Shown here one piece after another: positions 1-10,026 of a stretch of DNA of 64,000 bases (its first letter is position 1; every line of letters starts with the position of its first letter). Source of the stretch: Panaeolus papilionaceus (Eukaryota; Basidiomycota; Agaricomycetes; Agaricales). Made by a program: the position numbers and the translations under genes. Under the pieces are notes generated by a model, which did not search any database, was not told where the DNA came from, and saw nothing but the letters and a program-made list of their open reading frames with translations. The stretch covers positions 186,001-250,000 of the forward strand of contig JADNRZ010000003.1 in NCBI GenBank assembly GCA_015501605.1, given 5' to 3'.

Positions 1-209
1 GAAGAGAGAGGGCGTTAGTTGGGAGATAGGGGTAAGGAGGATAGATTATTAGATAGATGAAAGAGTAAACAAACAAATGATCAAAGAGGTGATGAGCCAA
101 TGACAACATCGCCATATCAACTCTCTCTCCTCTAAAAATAAACAACCCAACTCCACCTCTCCCACCCATCAATCCAATCGCAACAACCCAACCACGTCTT
201 CCAAATTTA

Positions 210-774
210 AATGACACTCACCGTCGTCAACTGCCCATTCAAACTAGTCACAATCGTCGTAAAATTCCCGCTCGTCGTCAGACTGCTCTCCCCCGCACTC
301 GTCGTCGGCACCGTATCCGTCGGAGTGGGCGTTATGGTAGGCGGAAGCCGCGTGTTGTCGTCCGTCCTCGGCGGGGCGGTGGTGTGGTCTGTATCGTGCG
401 TTGTAGGCGGGTGACTTGTGGGTTCTGATGTGGGGGGAGTGGTGGGTGGGGGAGAGGTGGGGTTGGAGGTGGGAGGGGTAGTTGTGCTGGTGGGTTGAAG
501 AGTTGGGTTAGATTTGAAAGGAAGAGATAGGGATAGGGAGCTGATGAACAACGCACTCTATTGTGGTCGGTGGCACAGTTGTAGGCACAGTCGTAGGGAG
601 GGTTGTATCAGGTACAGACGTGAGTGGATCAGAAGGGATTAGAGTCTATCATGCATTATCATCACAAAGTAAGTTAAGGTTTCAGTCGATACAAGTAAAA
701 GAAGCAAGGAAAGAGATAAACTCACCGGGTCCAGAGGACTCAACGTCAAACCCTGTCTCCTCAATCTCTCCATT
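210..774 (-). CDS. Thr/Pro/Ser-rich protein, partial (runs off left edge)
   Basis: I do not recognise this gene. A likely first exon begins at an ATG near 774 (MERLRRQGLTLSPLDP) and ends at a GTGAGT donor near 746. The next coding stretch (about 655-560) reads as short VPTTVP-type repeats. A third stretch (about 545-219) is almost wholly Thr, Pro and Ser, with many TSxP repeats, and ends TTIVTSLNGQLTTV at another GTGAGT donor near 219. Coding therefore probably continues past the left edge. The composition suits a heavily O-glycosylated cell-surface or wall protein; a membrane segment could lie outside the window. The joins between the exons are uncertain, and the start could lie further upstream. 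The existence of the gene is moderately supported; its function is unknown. Confidence 0.35.
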
Positions 775-1571
775 CCTTCTTCAGTCAATATAACACGCAA
801 GAGGGGTATTGGGCTCAATAAAATAAAAACGAGGAACAGAAACGATGAAAGGAAAGTAAGGAGAGAGAGAGAGAAAGAAAGAGAGCAAAGGGCGCTCTCA
901 ACACAACCACAGCAGAACTTGCAGTAAGTAAGTAAACGAAAGCAAGAAAAGAACTGCGATGATGCTCGTGCCTGTCTGTCCAGCAGGGTCCCACGCCAGC
1001 CAAGTCGTTGATGGTCCTCACAGGCCACAGCCACACCGCACACCGTTATGTTAGCCATCTCATTTTATCCTTCCCATTCAATTCAGTTCAGTTTATGGCA
1101 TATAGTCCAGCTTGGAATTGCGTTGATTCTCCAATACCAACTCCAGCGTATAAATCTACGGTGAAAGAACACCGGCACTGTAAGCTTGGGATAAAAATAA
1201 AATAAATATTGCTTATGCACTACGGCTCAAACCCACCGCACACAACACGCTTCCCTCTTTGCATCACTCCTCAGGTTCACTCGCAGTTACAGAAATGAAA
1301 CGCTCCACTCCTACACCGTGTCATTTAATCCGGCTTTTCAGTACACGCGAAAATAAAATAAAGTAAGACGTTGAATGGGGAGGACATGGTACACCTACCC
1401 TTCACTTCTTCAGTTCACTTGAGCTCAAACACCTCTTGCCTGAATTCTCTGGCTCGTGTCTTGAGTTGTAAATTTCAATCATGAGCAGGGCAAGGGCAAA
1501 CCAGAACAAAAAAAATCGCGCAGAGCATGCATTGGCTGTATGAATAATTAATAACCAAAATTTCCCCCTCC

Positions 1572-2099
1572 CTACTTCTTCTTCCCCACCCTCCCCCTCC
1601 TCGCACTCTCCGGAATCTCCTCGCCCCCAAGGCTCTCCACACTCTCCATCCACCCTTCATCCCCCAGCCCCTCACCCACACCCCCCGCCCCACCGCCCTC
1701 ATACCTCCTCTTCCACCTCCCCATCCTTCCCGTACTCCCGCTCTCCTCCTCCACGCCCCGATCAGCAGGGTTGCCCGTGTTCCAAGAGGGGTTGTTCGTG
1801 GTGTCTCTAGTTAACCGCACGAGGGACCGCGGGGAGGTGGTGTAGTGCGTAAAGGAGGACCCGTCGGATCTGATGACTTTTTGCGGGAATTTGGGCGGGA
1901 GGGGGTTGGGCAGGACGGGGGCGCGACGTTTCCAGACGTGGGTGCGGCCGTAGGGGGAGCTAGAGACGAGGCGGGTTTGCGTGGTGGTGTTTATGGTGGT
2001 CGTAGTAGTGATTCTGGTGTTAATATGGGTGGTGGTAAGGTTGTTGGGTATCCGTGAACATTGACGGAACCACGACGAGCGAGTAGAGAGAGACATCAT
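1572..2099 (-). CDS. MRPL36: Mitochondrial ribosomal protein bL31m (MRPL36-like)
   Basis: Large-subunit mitochondrial ribosomal protein of the bL31 family. The uninterrupted frame encodes 176 residues from the ATG at 2099; a second ATG follows immediately. The N-terminus is rich in Ser, Thr, Arg and Asn with almost no acidic residues, as expected of a mitochondrial presequence. The diagnostic core, about residues 60-110, contains KVIRSDGSSFTHYTTSPRS and then LVRLTRDTTNNPSWN. This matches the SDGS...P...IRL..D..NNPLWNP pattern of yeast Mrpl36. The C-terminal third is low-complexity Gly/Glu/Arg and basic (ends GRVGKKK). A pure purine tract on the sense strand (about 2101-2150) precedes the start and is probably 5' UTR. 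Family assignment is firm; the exact start is slightly less so. Confidence 0.8.
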   Translation of the reverse strand: MMSLSTRSSWFRQCSRIPNNLTTTHINTRITTTTTINTTTQTRLVSSSPYGRTHVWKRRAPVLPNPLPPKFPQKVIRSDGSSFTHYTTSPRSLVRLTRDTTNNPSWNTGNPADRGVEEESGSTGRMGRWKRRYEGGGAGGVGEGLGDEGWMESVESLGGEEIPESARRGRVGKKK

Positions 2100-2434
2100 C
2101 TTTTCTTCTTCCTTTTTCTTCCTTTCTTCTCTCCTTTTTCCTCTTTCTAATATCTCCCAGCAAGCAAAAAGGGAGAATGAGGAAATGAGCCCGGTAACTG
2201 AGCAAGTGTGGTGTGGGGTGACTGAACAAAAATACCGACGCGTCAAAAGTCACGAAAAAGTTGGACCCGATGTTTGGCTCACAAATCTCAACCAAACACC
2301 GCTTACATACATACCTACATCCCCAAATATGGCACCCTGACCCCTATCTCCCTCACATCCAGTCGCATTCCAATTCAAGTCCGCACTCGCATTCTTCAAC
2401 TTTATGATACACATTTTATTTACCCCGAACCTAC

Positions 2435-3979
2435 TCAACCACTCTTCGACAGCACATCATAATGCCCCGGCCTATACAACAACACCAACGGCTCACCCCC
2501 CAGATCCACATCATTCCTAAACTGTATAAAATCCACATTCCTCGGACTTCCTCCATTCAGATAGGCCACGTCTACGTTGAGCTGGAGCACGGCGACGAGG
2601 GCTTGTATTTCAACGTTGTCTGTGGGATTTAATTTACGTAAATTTGATGTGCAAATATCTCGAGGGTGACAATAAAATCCACAACTCACCAGCCTCCTTC
2701 CCCATCGCCTGCACAAAATTAGCACAATACGACTCGACATCCATCGGTTCTCTCGTATCAGGATGTTCCACGAACCCTTCGAATTGGTCCGGGTTCATGC
2801 GGATGTGTGCGGACTGCCCGTCGAACCATCGCATTACATAAAATGTTATGTTCCAGTCAGCCTAGAAGATCAACGGACAGTAGGAGAGAAAGAAAGACGC
2901 ACAGTAACAAATCTCAAATAAATAACAACCGCATTCGAAGCTTCAAAGTTTTCATCACATCGTCAGTCCCTCCTATCACACTCAATCCTAGGCAAGTACT
3001 CACTCTCAGGATCCTGAAACGCCTCCAACAGGCCCTCATCTCTCATCTGTATCCCCCCATTCTTCTTATCATTCACCACACGTTCCACAAGCCCCACAAC
3101 CTCCTCGTAAAAATCCTCATACACCATCTTCTCTATCCCCGCCGAGTCCAGTAGTTCAGGCGTCTGCGCCAGCGTGCTCAGAACACGCGCGACGGCGAGG
3201 TCTTTGTCAGATGAATGGATGAGGGAGTGGATGAGGGCGAAGGCGAGCGCTATGTAGCATTGTATGCGAGCGTCGTTGTGAGTTCGGTCATGTTTTGAAT
3301 TTGAAAGAAAGTAAAGACCCACATCTATAGAAACAGTCCCCGTCCCCCCTTGTCCTTCGCACATACTTGAACCCCTTACTCATGAGTTCGTCGATCTGCC
3401 CTACGAAATTCGGATTGCCGTTTTCGTATTCTGCGCGGAGGGATGACATGGGTGTGAGGACGTCGATGAGGGGACGTGTGGGGACGGAGTCGTTGAGGAG
3501 GGCCTGTCAATGTGGGGTTACATGTGTGTTGAGGTTGCGGTGATGTGGATGTGAGGAAAGGTGAAGAGGCAAGGCAAAGCAATGACGTCGATTATGGATG
3601 TAAGCATAGACAATGAGATGAGTATACAGCGCCTCGCAAGATAAAATAAAGAAGAACCCACCTGATTAAGATCATACAATTGCGCAGACGTATACCCCTC
3701 CAACTCTGCACTCTCAAAACTCAACAGGCCCGCCGGCTTTTGTGCTCCTCCCTCTCTATCCGCCCCATCTCCTCGCGCATCTCCCATCGTCACATCCCCT
3801 GACCCATCTCCCATTCTAACATCCTCCCCTCCCCTCGCCGACAGACTGCCCCCTCTCTCATGCGCACCCTGCCCTCTGATCGACGGACTCCCCCTCCCCG
3901 GCGTCCCCACATTTGCACCAAACATGCCAAACCCACCCGCTTTCAACTCCTGATCGATAGGTGTGAGATTGGGGTCCAT
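2435..3979 (-). CDS. Otubain-type deubiquitinase (peptidase C65)
   Basis: Cysteine protease that cleaves ubiquitin chains (OTUB1/otubain family), expected in cytosol or nucleus. The ATG at 3979 opens a disordered Gly/Ser/Asp-rich leader of about 80 residues with MGD repeats. After an intron (about 3660-3505) comes LLNDSVPTRPLIDVLTPMSS, typical of the family N-terminus. The catalytic loop TRGDGDCFYR carries the nucleophile Cys. An intron splits the next codon (donor GTGGGT near 3325), giving CFYR-SLAFALIHSLI. A further intron follows MGKEA. The C-terminus VDFIQFRNDVD...VLLYRPGHYDVL contains the catalytic His. All expected active-site regions are present, so the enzyme looks functional. The long leader is more extended than in animal OTUB1. 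Confidence 0.88.
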
Positions 3980-6900
3980 GAAGTCGAAGAAACCGGGGGA
4001 TTCGAGGGGCAGAGGGCGGGGGCGGAGGGGGCCTGGGTGATGTTATAGGTGGTGGGTGGTATTTTGGTGAGAGATATAAAGGTGGGTATGGGTATGGGTG
4101 AAGTGGTTAGCGATGATGAGGATCAGTAATGAAATGGGATGGTGGTGATCAGCAAGTACGCAATCAAGAAAGAAGAAAGAAGCAGGTAGACGAAGCAGGT
4201 AGAAGAAAGAAGAAAGGAAGGAAGATCGATCACGCCATGGCCAGTTGACCCATGACATGACGCAGCACCATGATCCAATTCCAACCCACTGCCAGATCGG
4301 ATTCGCTCTCTCCTCGCTCTTCCTCTTTCCCCTTTCTCCCATCGTCGTCCCTCTTTTTCCATATGTACAAGTCATCCTACATCTCTTTTCCTCTCATCCC
4401 CCTCGTTCAAGTCATTGCGCATCCCTCTCATCTGACAATCCGCACATCCCCCATGCTAAACCCCAGTAGACTAAGATAAAACAACTTGAACACTCACGAG
4501 GTGTAGATGGCAACTGCGGTGTCCCAGGTGCTGCACCCGTCTGGTCATTGACATGCGAGCCGTAGAATGACATGACGCTACGCTATGCGCTAGCTCAGTG
4601 TGGTAGGCTATCTGCGTCCAAGTAAACTGTCGCCTTGAGTTGAAGTTAATAGCACTAAGCACGATGAGCCAATAAGTCGACGAGGGGAACAGAATTGTAA
4701 CAATTTAAGGAAAAGAAGAAGTCAAGGAACCAGTTAGTTAAGCGAAGCAAAGGCACAATTCAACAACTCAATCAACCCTCCCCACCAACATGCGCCCCAC
4801 GCCAGCCCACGCTATGCCATGTCGACAGACGCGTGATGACGACTGAGTTTGTATTCATCCATACATGGATATCCGATTTAATCCAAAACAATTCAAATCC
4901 CGCCCATTCAAGGAATCAAAGTGGGTTGTGGGTTAGGGCTGCGCTGGCTGTCAACGTCATTCAATGTCCCGGTGTTTATTTAATTCGAAACGCTGCTCGT
5001 CATACATTGATGTGACAAGATGAACAGATAAGATTAACTTTAAGTATTACTTGCATGCATGATAACGGACAGGGTTCGGATACAATCATTGAATCAACCC
5101 ATGCGTTTTGACCCTGGGTATTATGTAGCAGTAATAACCCTACTTGGCCTCCCGTAGTCAAGTCAGACCGTCTGTCCCTTCAATCGAATCCTAAAATCGT
5201 CGTCGCGATACATAGCGCTAAATGCATTAACTTAAGGTGGGACCTTCCTCTCTTTCATATGTCATTTCTTCATATTATGATACCCCTCATACTCTGAACA
5301 TCTCTTGAGCTTAAAGCTTAATCAAAATTCCTGACTCCGTTCTTACTCTTCGAAATCGTCTTTCCTTTATTTCTCCATTTTTCTGTCTTTACATATAAAA
5401 CACTCTAGGTTCAGGTAATATAACGTTCGCATTTCGATATCGCTGATGGTCGTGTGGGGGGATCCTGGTGAAGAGTAATCGAAGGTGAATGTATGATAGG
5501 GGATGCGATGATGGGGTGGAAAGAGAATGTAGTGAGACGTGATACCAGTTCGTGGGGTCGATCTGAGACAGATGGGAGGATGGTGGGACGAGGGGCGAGG
5601 AACGAAGACGACGAAAATAACAAAAGGGAACGTTAACGAAGGTGTAGAGTGATGCCGGACGGTGATGAACGACGAATACGAACGCGATATACAAAATATG
5701 AGGGGACGAAAAGGCTTTTTTTATTCGGCGTAACCTACGTACATGATCTATATAACGCTAAGGAAAAACACAGAAATCAAAAGATAATGTTCGAATATCC
5801 GAAAACCAAGAGCACGCGATGCGTAAACGAAGCGCCGATGCGAATGGAAATACATGGAAAATAGGAGAAAATTCGAATAATAGGGGCTTACTTAGGTAGT
5901 GTTAATCATCGCTTTGTCGCCGTCGTCTGGTGCCTATATCATGACAAATCATTCGCATTTCCTTTGTCCGATTCATTTTCGTCGTCGTTGTCTCTTCGCA
6001 CATGCGCTTCCAATTTCCCTCCTCTGCATCTCGTCCCCACCGGCACGAACTCTACTACACGTTGCCACATTTTTCCACATCCCGACACCTTGTCCTGCAG
6101 CTGCCTCATCCCTCATCACCATCACTCCTCTTGTTCGATCGGGCCACTCTGACGTAGTTGGACCTACCTTGACGTCCATTGACGCAGCATGACGTACCTT
6201 GACGTACCGAGGCTATTAGAACGTAAGTCCACAATCTCGAGGTTGAACAAAGGAGAGGCCTCGGATAACAAACAAACAGGTCGGATGGCGGATGTGGATT
6301 AAAGGAATGGATTATTTTGGCATCTGAGTTACGGTTTTCTTGACACTGGACCTGTCAAGGCGAGGTCGAGCTTGGGGGAGAAACTTTTGTTCGTACTCTT
6401 CCCTTTGAAGGATTCTGGGCACCGTCTTAAGTTGGTATATGAGCCCCACCTGTAGTGGTCGTTTAGGTCTGTCTACCTTCACTGAGCTATTCGTACAGGT
6501 TCAAGTTCGTGCATCATCATGCATCACGAGTCGTGCTCGTCTTACCGAACCGTGACACTGACAAGTGCCTGTACTTGCACCCTGCATCACGTTCCTCACC
6601 GGCATCCTGCCTTCGACGGGAGCATTTCACGAATTCACCGACCCTCGGATCTGTTCTGGGCATCGACGCTTATCGGCGCTTGTATAAGTAAAAGCAGCGG
6701 TGTTCGATCGACATCTCTTCACGTTAGCCCTGTCAGGATCGTAGTAGAGTGAATCTGATCGAATTGTGGCGTTGAATTAATGTCATCTACGTTTTAGAGC
6801 ACCGCTAGGGTGGCACGACGTTATCGTGATTGGTTACAGTTGATTACCCACATGGTTGCTGTTGGATACCCCAGGAAACGTGGTGGAAGGGACTTGTTTC

Positions 6901-7027
6901 ATAATATCGTGCGAGATACAATTCAGATGAAGGCTGTCTTTCTTTCGGCTCGTGTCCACGATGCAGGTGGCGCAGGTACGATTATCACACTGTCCCATTT
7001 TACAATACAATACATCTATCTACTTAC
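3980..7027. other. Intergenic region with no recognised gene
   Basis: About 3 kb between the otubain start and the end of the first SurE-like gene. Short frames exist on both strands, but none shows family motifs, consistent splice structure or coding-like composition. The one clear structure is the decamer tandem array at 6151-6210, described separately. The part nearest 3980 should contain the otubain promoter and 5' UTR, and the part nearest 7027 the 3' end of the SurE-like gene. Confidence 0.5.
6151..6210. repeat. Six-unit 10-bp tandem array, consensus GACGTACCTT
   Basis: Six consecutive decamers are seen directly: gacgtagttg, gacctacctt, gacgtccatt, gacgcagcat, gacgtacctt and gacgtaccga. 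Five of the six start with GACG preceded by T, giving TGACG cores at 6150, 6170, 6180, 6190 and 6200. TGACGT is the half-site core bound by ATF/CREB-type bZIP proteins. The 10-bp period would place all cores on one face of the helix. It could be a regulatory cluster or a simple minisatellite. Confidence 0.6.
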
Positions 7028-8180
7028 TTAGAGGCAAGTCAAAATTGACTTGAGCTTATTCAACACAACCGCCTGCGTAGACGCATTCACATCACCCTTC
7101 GTCGACGCATCGAACACGCTAACAGTCGCAATGCAGCCACGATTAATCGCAGACGACTCCGTGGGCAACTTGGTCGTCCCACACGTACTCACATCAACAG
7201 CTTTACTATCCGAGTTGATCCTCGTCAACACGAATTTGAACGCCGAGGCGGTGTTGCATTTCCCAGAGGTCGACGCAAAGTTGACGTTGAGGCTGATGCC
7301 GTCGGGGAGGATGGGCCCGGAGTTGTTGAGTAGCGCGGCGGTGAATTTGAGCACGAGGGAGGTGTAGATGTTGGCAGAGACGGTTGAGCTGGCGGTGGAT
7401 TGGGAGGTGAGGGTGGTGTAGGAGACCTGCGACCCTGATGCGCCTGAGAATGCGATGGAGGGGATGCCTTCGAGGGCGGCTTCAGATGCTGCTCCGCTAT
7501 GAGAGGACGTTTTCAGCGAGTATTGATAGTTGTAAAATGACATAACTTACACTGTTCCTGAGATTAACACAGTCGAGCCAAGGTTGCCTATTCGTATAAC
7601 TATCAGTCACTGCGAAGCACGATGAATTCAAATTCGACATACTTCCGATGTTGCTTCCGCTAATCACAAGATCAGGGAGCGAATTGAAGAACTTAGGGGA
7701 GAGTGTTTGGATTCCATAGCGCGCTGAATCGACTCTGTTGTGGGTCAAAACTAATGTAAATTTTCACCCCTTCAAATGTAATTGAGTTGGATTACTCACG
7801 GGAAGGCATTGACATAATTGAGTCGTGCGTCAGAGGGGTCAGCGCCTACAGCTGGTGCGCCTTTCGAGCAGGTATTGAACTCGCAAGAGTCGCTAAGGGT
7901 TGTTGGCGTGGCAGTCGAAGACCCCGTACCGGATTTGTTGGAAGCAGGAGCTGATAGGATGACCTGTATTAATGCCCGAGGGATCAGCAAAACCATCTAA
8001 CTGGGCGTATATCAACGTAAAGTGACAACGAACATTGTATCCAGCAGCCTTCAACGCGTTGTACTCAGCTCGAATCTGAGCAACTGCCCATCCGTCGTCG
8101 TTGGTGAGGACGATCTTAGTCTGAGCACTGGCAAGAGTGGCCAGTGCGAGGGAAAGGTAGACAGATGTGAACAGCTTCAT
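7028..8180 (-). CDS. Secreted SurE-like phosphatase, copy 1
   Basis: Member of the SurE family (5'/3'-nucleotidase and acid phosphatase). The ATG at 8180 opens a signal peptide (MKLFTSVYLSLALATLASAQ), so the product is probably secreted. KIVLTNDDGWAVAQIR carries the metal-binding Asp-Asp pair. A 70-nt intron (7964-8033) follows AAGYN. The next exon, VILSAPASNKSGTGSS, ends at NYVNAFP. Later exons carry YGIQTLSPKFF, DLVISGSNIG (second metal/phosphate loop) and then the SGT-GAASEA helix and GIPSIAFSG. The C-terminal half contains Cys residues as in other fungal extracellular members. The gene is intact by inspection, with at least four introns. It lies in tandem with the homologous gene upstream on the same strand; substrate is unknown. 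Confidence 0.85.
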
Positions 8181-8801
8181 GACTGTGTAGTAGGGATAGG
8201 AGGCTCTGTCTTGGTCTGAGCTCGAGTTTTAGATTGTAAAATAAAAAGGGCACTGTCAATGAGGCTTTAACGCACTCACTGCCAGAATTAAATATTGCAG
8301 CTTCAATCGTAAAGGCCAGCGAAGATCCATTCGAACGTGCGTTGTGTATGACGAATGAAGACGCGCAGCGTAGCAGTCATATCGCTCGACGCCTCGTGGA
8401 ATGGACACACGGAGCACGACGTCTCCGCGCTTCGAAGTGTCACCTCAACGGTGGAGGTGTGGTGCATATAGAAGCTCGTGTTTTTAGCCACCGCATAACA
8501 GATCATGCTCTCGAGGCTTCGTTGATGACAAGTCACTTATAGCTAAAAATAGTCTCTGATAGCGTCGAGTGGGTGTGCCAGTGTTCGAAGGCGATGGTTA
8601 TAAATAAACTTGGGGTAGGATCGTGCTGTAGTTGCAAACGTTCGTATATTAGGCGGCGATGCCACATGCACCTCTTCGTGCTGCTAATACCGACACTACG
8701 TAGGCTCTACGACGCGCAGATGTTAATATCTATATGTACATGAGGGTTAGGTATTTTGAGTAGAACGCATGGATGGTACTAAATAAATCCCAAAATAGCC
8801 C

Positions 8802-10026
8802 CTAAAGGCATCCTAAAATTGGACTGAGTTTGCTCAGCACTACAGCCTGCGTCGAGGCTCCTACATCAGCCTTGGTCGTCGCATTGAACACACTAACAGT
8901 CGCAATACACGACTCCTGTGTAATTGCAGTGCTCTCAGCTGTCAGATGGCTCGTTCCACACGTCGTAACATCGGTTGTGGTGGTACTCGCGACCAGCCTC
9001 GTCAACACAAACTTGTATGAACTCGCAGATGGACACGCCGAGTTGCTACCAAAGTTGACGTTTAGGCTGATCCCAGGAGGGAGGAAGGGAGCGCCGCTAT
9101 TGACGAGGGTGTTGGTGAGGGTGAGAGCGAGGTTGGCGAATATGTCAGCAGTGACGGTGGACGCGAGTGTTGTTTGGGTAAGCGTCGTGAATGAGACTTG
9201 TGCTCCTCCGGCACCCGAGAAAGCTATCGAGGGTATGCCTTCTTTAGCTGCTTCGGACGCTGCTCCTCTGTAAGTAATTTAATTCAGATCAGGAGAGTGA
9301 GATGACAGTGGAAGAAGATATACATACACTGTCCCTGATCCTCCGATCGAGCCAAGGTTGTCTAAAGTGCATGATGTAAGTTCTCCAAGTCAAAGTCTAA
9401 TACGAGTCTAAATGCTTACTCCCGATATTAGATCCACTAACCACGAGGTCGGGCTTTACACCCGCTCCGAAGAACTGAGGAGACAGTGTTTGAATCCCGA
9501 ATTTGACCGCATCAACACTAGAAATAATATTCAGTACTCTTGGATCTAGAAACACAGTGCAGAGACTGACGGGAATGCGTTGACATAGTTCAAACGGGCT
9601 ATATAAGAACACAAGTCAGTCTGAGGGTACGTGGGCATGCCGCTTGTGCACAGCACGTGCTACTCACCATTGGAAGAATCAGAACCCTCGGCTGGTGCGT
9701 TTGTCGGGCAACTGCTGAACTCACAACCGGCAGTTACAACTGTTGGGGTGGCAGTGCTGGATCCGGTTCCTGATTTGTTAACTGCTGGAGCAGACAGGAT
9801 AACCTATAGAGAGGGGTGTTAGTTGGCGTGTATGCCTTCGAATAAATTATTAGTAACTTGCATTATATCCAGCAGCAGTGAAAGTGGTGAATTCTTGACG
9901 GATTTGTGCTACTGCCCAACCGTCGTCGTTTGTGAGAACGATCTTCGTCCCTGCTTGTGCGTTCCCTGTTGCGGCAAGCGAACAAGCTAACAGGACAAAT
10001 GTTGTCAATCTCACGAGGCTGAACAT
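8802..10026 (-). CDS. Secreted SurE-like phosphatase, copy 2
   Basis: Paralogue of the neighbouring SurE-like gene, same strand, about 620 bp apart. The ATG at 10026 gives a signal peptide (MFSLVRLTTFVLLACSLAAT), then KIVLTNDDGWAVAQIRQEF with the conserved Asp pair. The intron after AAGYN (9804-9861, 58 nt) has a GC donor, GCAAGT, where copy 1 uses GT; its acceptor is CTATAG and the product continues VILSAPAVNKSGTGSS. Further exons carry FGIQTLSPQFF, DLVVSGSNIG, a short GST exon, then GAASEAAKEGIPSIAFSG and a C-terminal half aligning with copy 1 through the final ILGCL. All core motifs are kept, so both copies look functional. Tandem duplication followed by divergence is the simplest history. 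Confidence 0.85.
9804..9861 (-). other. GC-AG intron in SurE-like copy 2
   Basis: The sense strand reads GGATATAAT then GCAAGTTACTAATAA, ending CTATAG before GTTATCCTG. Removing 9804-9861 restores AGYN-VILSAP, matching copy 1, whose intron at the same codon boundary starts GTTCGT. No GT at this boundary would preserve the frame. GCAAGT is the typical donor of the minor GC-AG intron class. Confidence 0.75.

Noticed and set aside
211..414. Val/Gly-rich plus-strand frame at the left edge
   Set aside because: It is the complement of the Thr/Pro-rich coding stretch; its composition is explained by the opposite strand.
1845..2057. Gly-rich plus-strand frame
   Set aside because: It lies wholly antisense to the bL31m coding sequence and has no motif of its own.
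3300..3400. Apparent loss of the otubain catalytic Cys
   Set aside because: One frame hides it, but reading straight through KGFKYVRRTRGDGDCFYR and splicing at the GTGGGT donor restores the active site.
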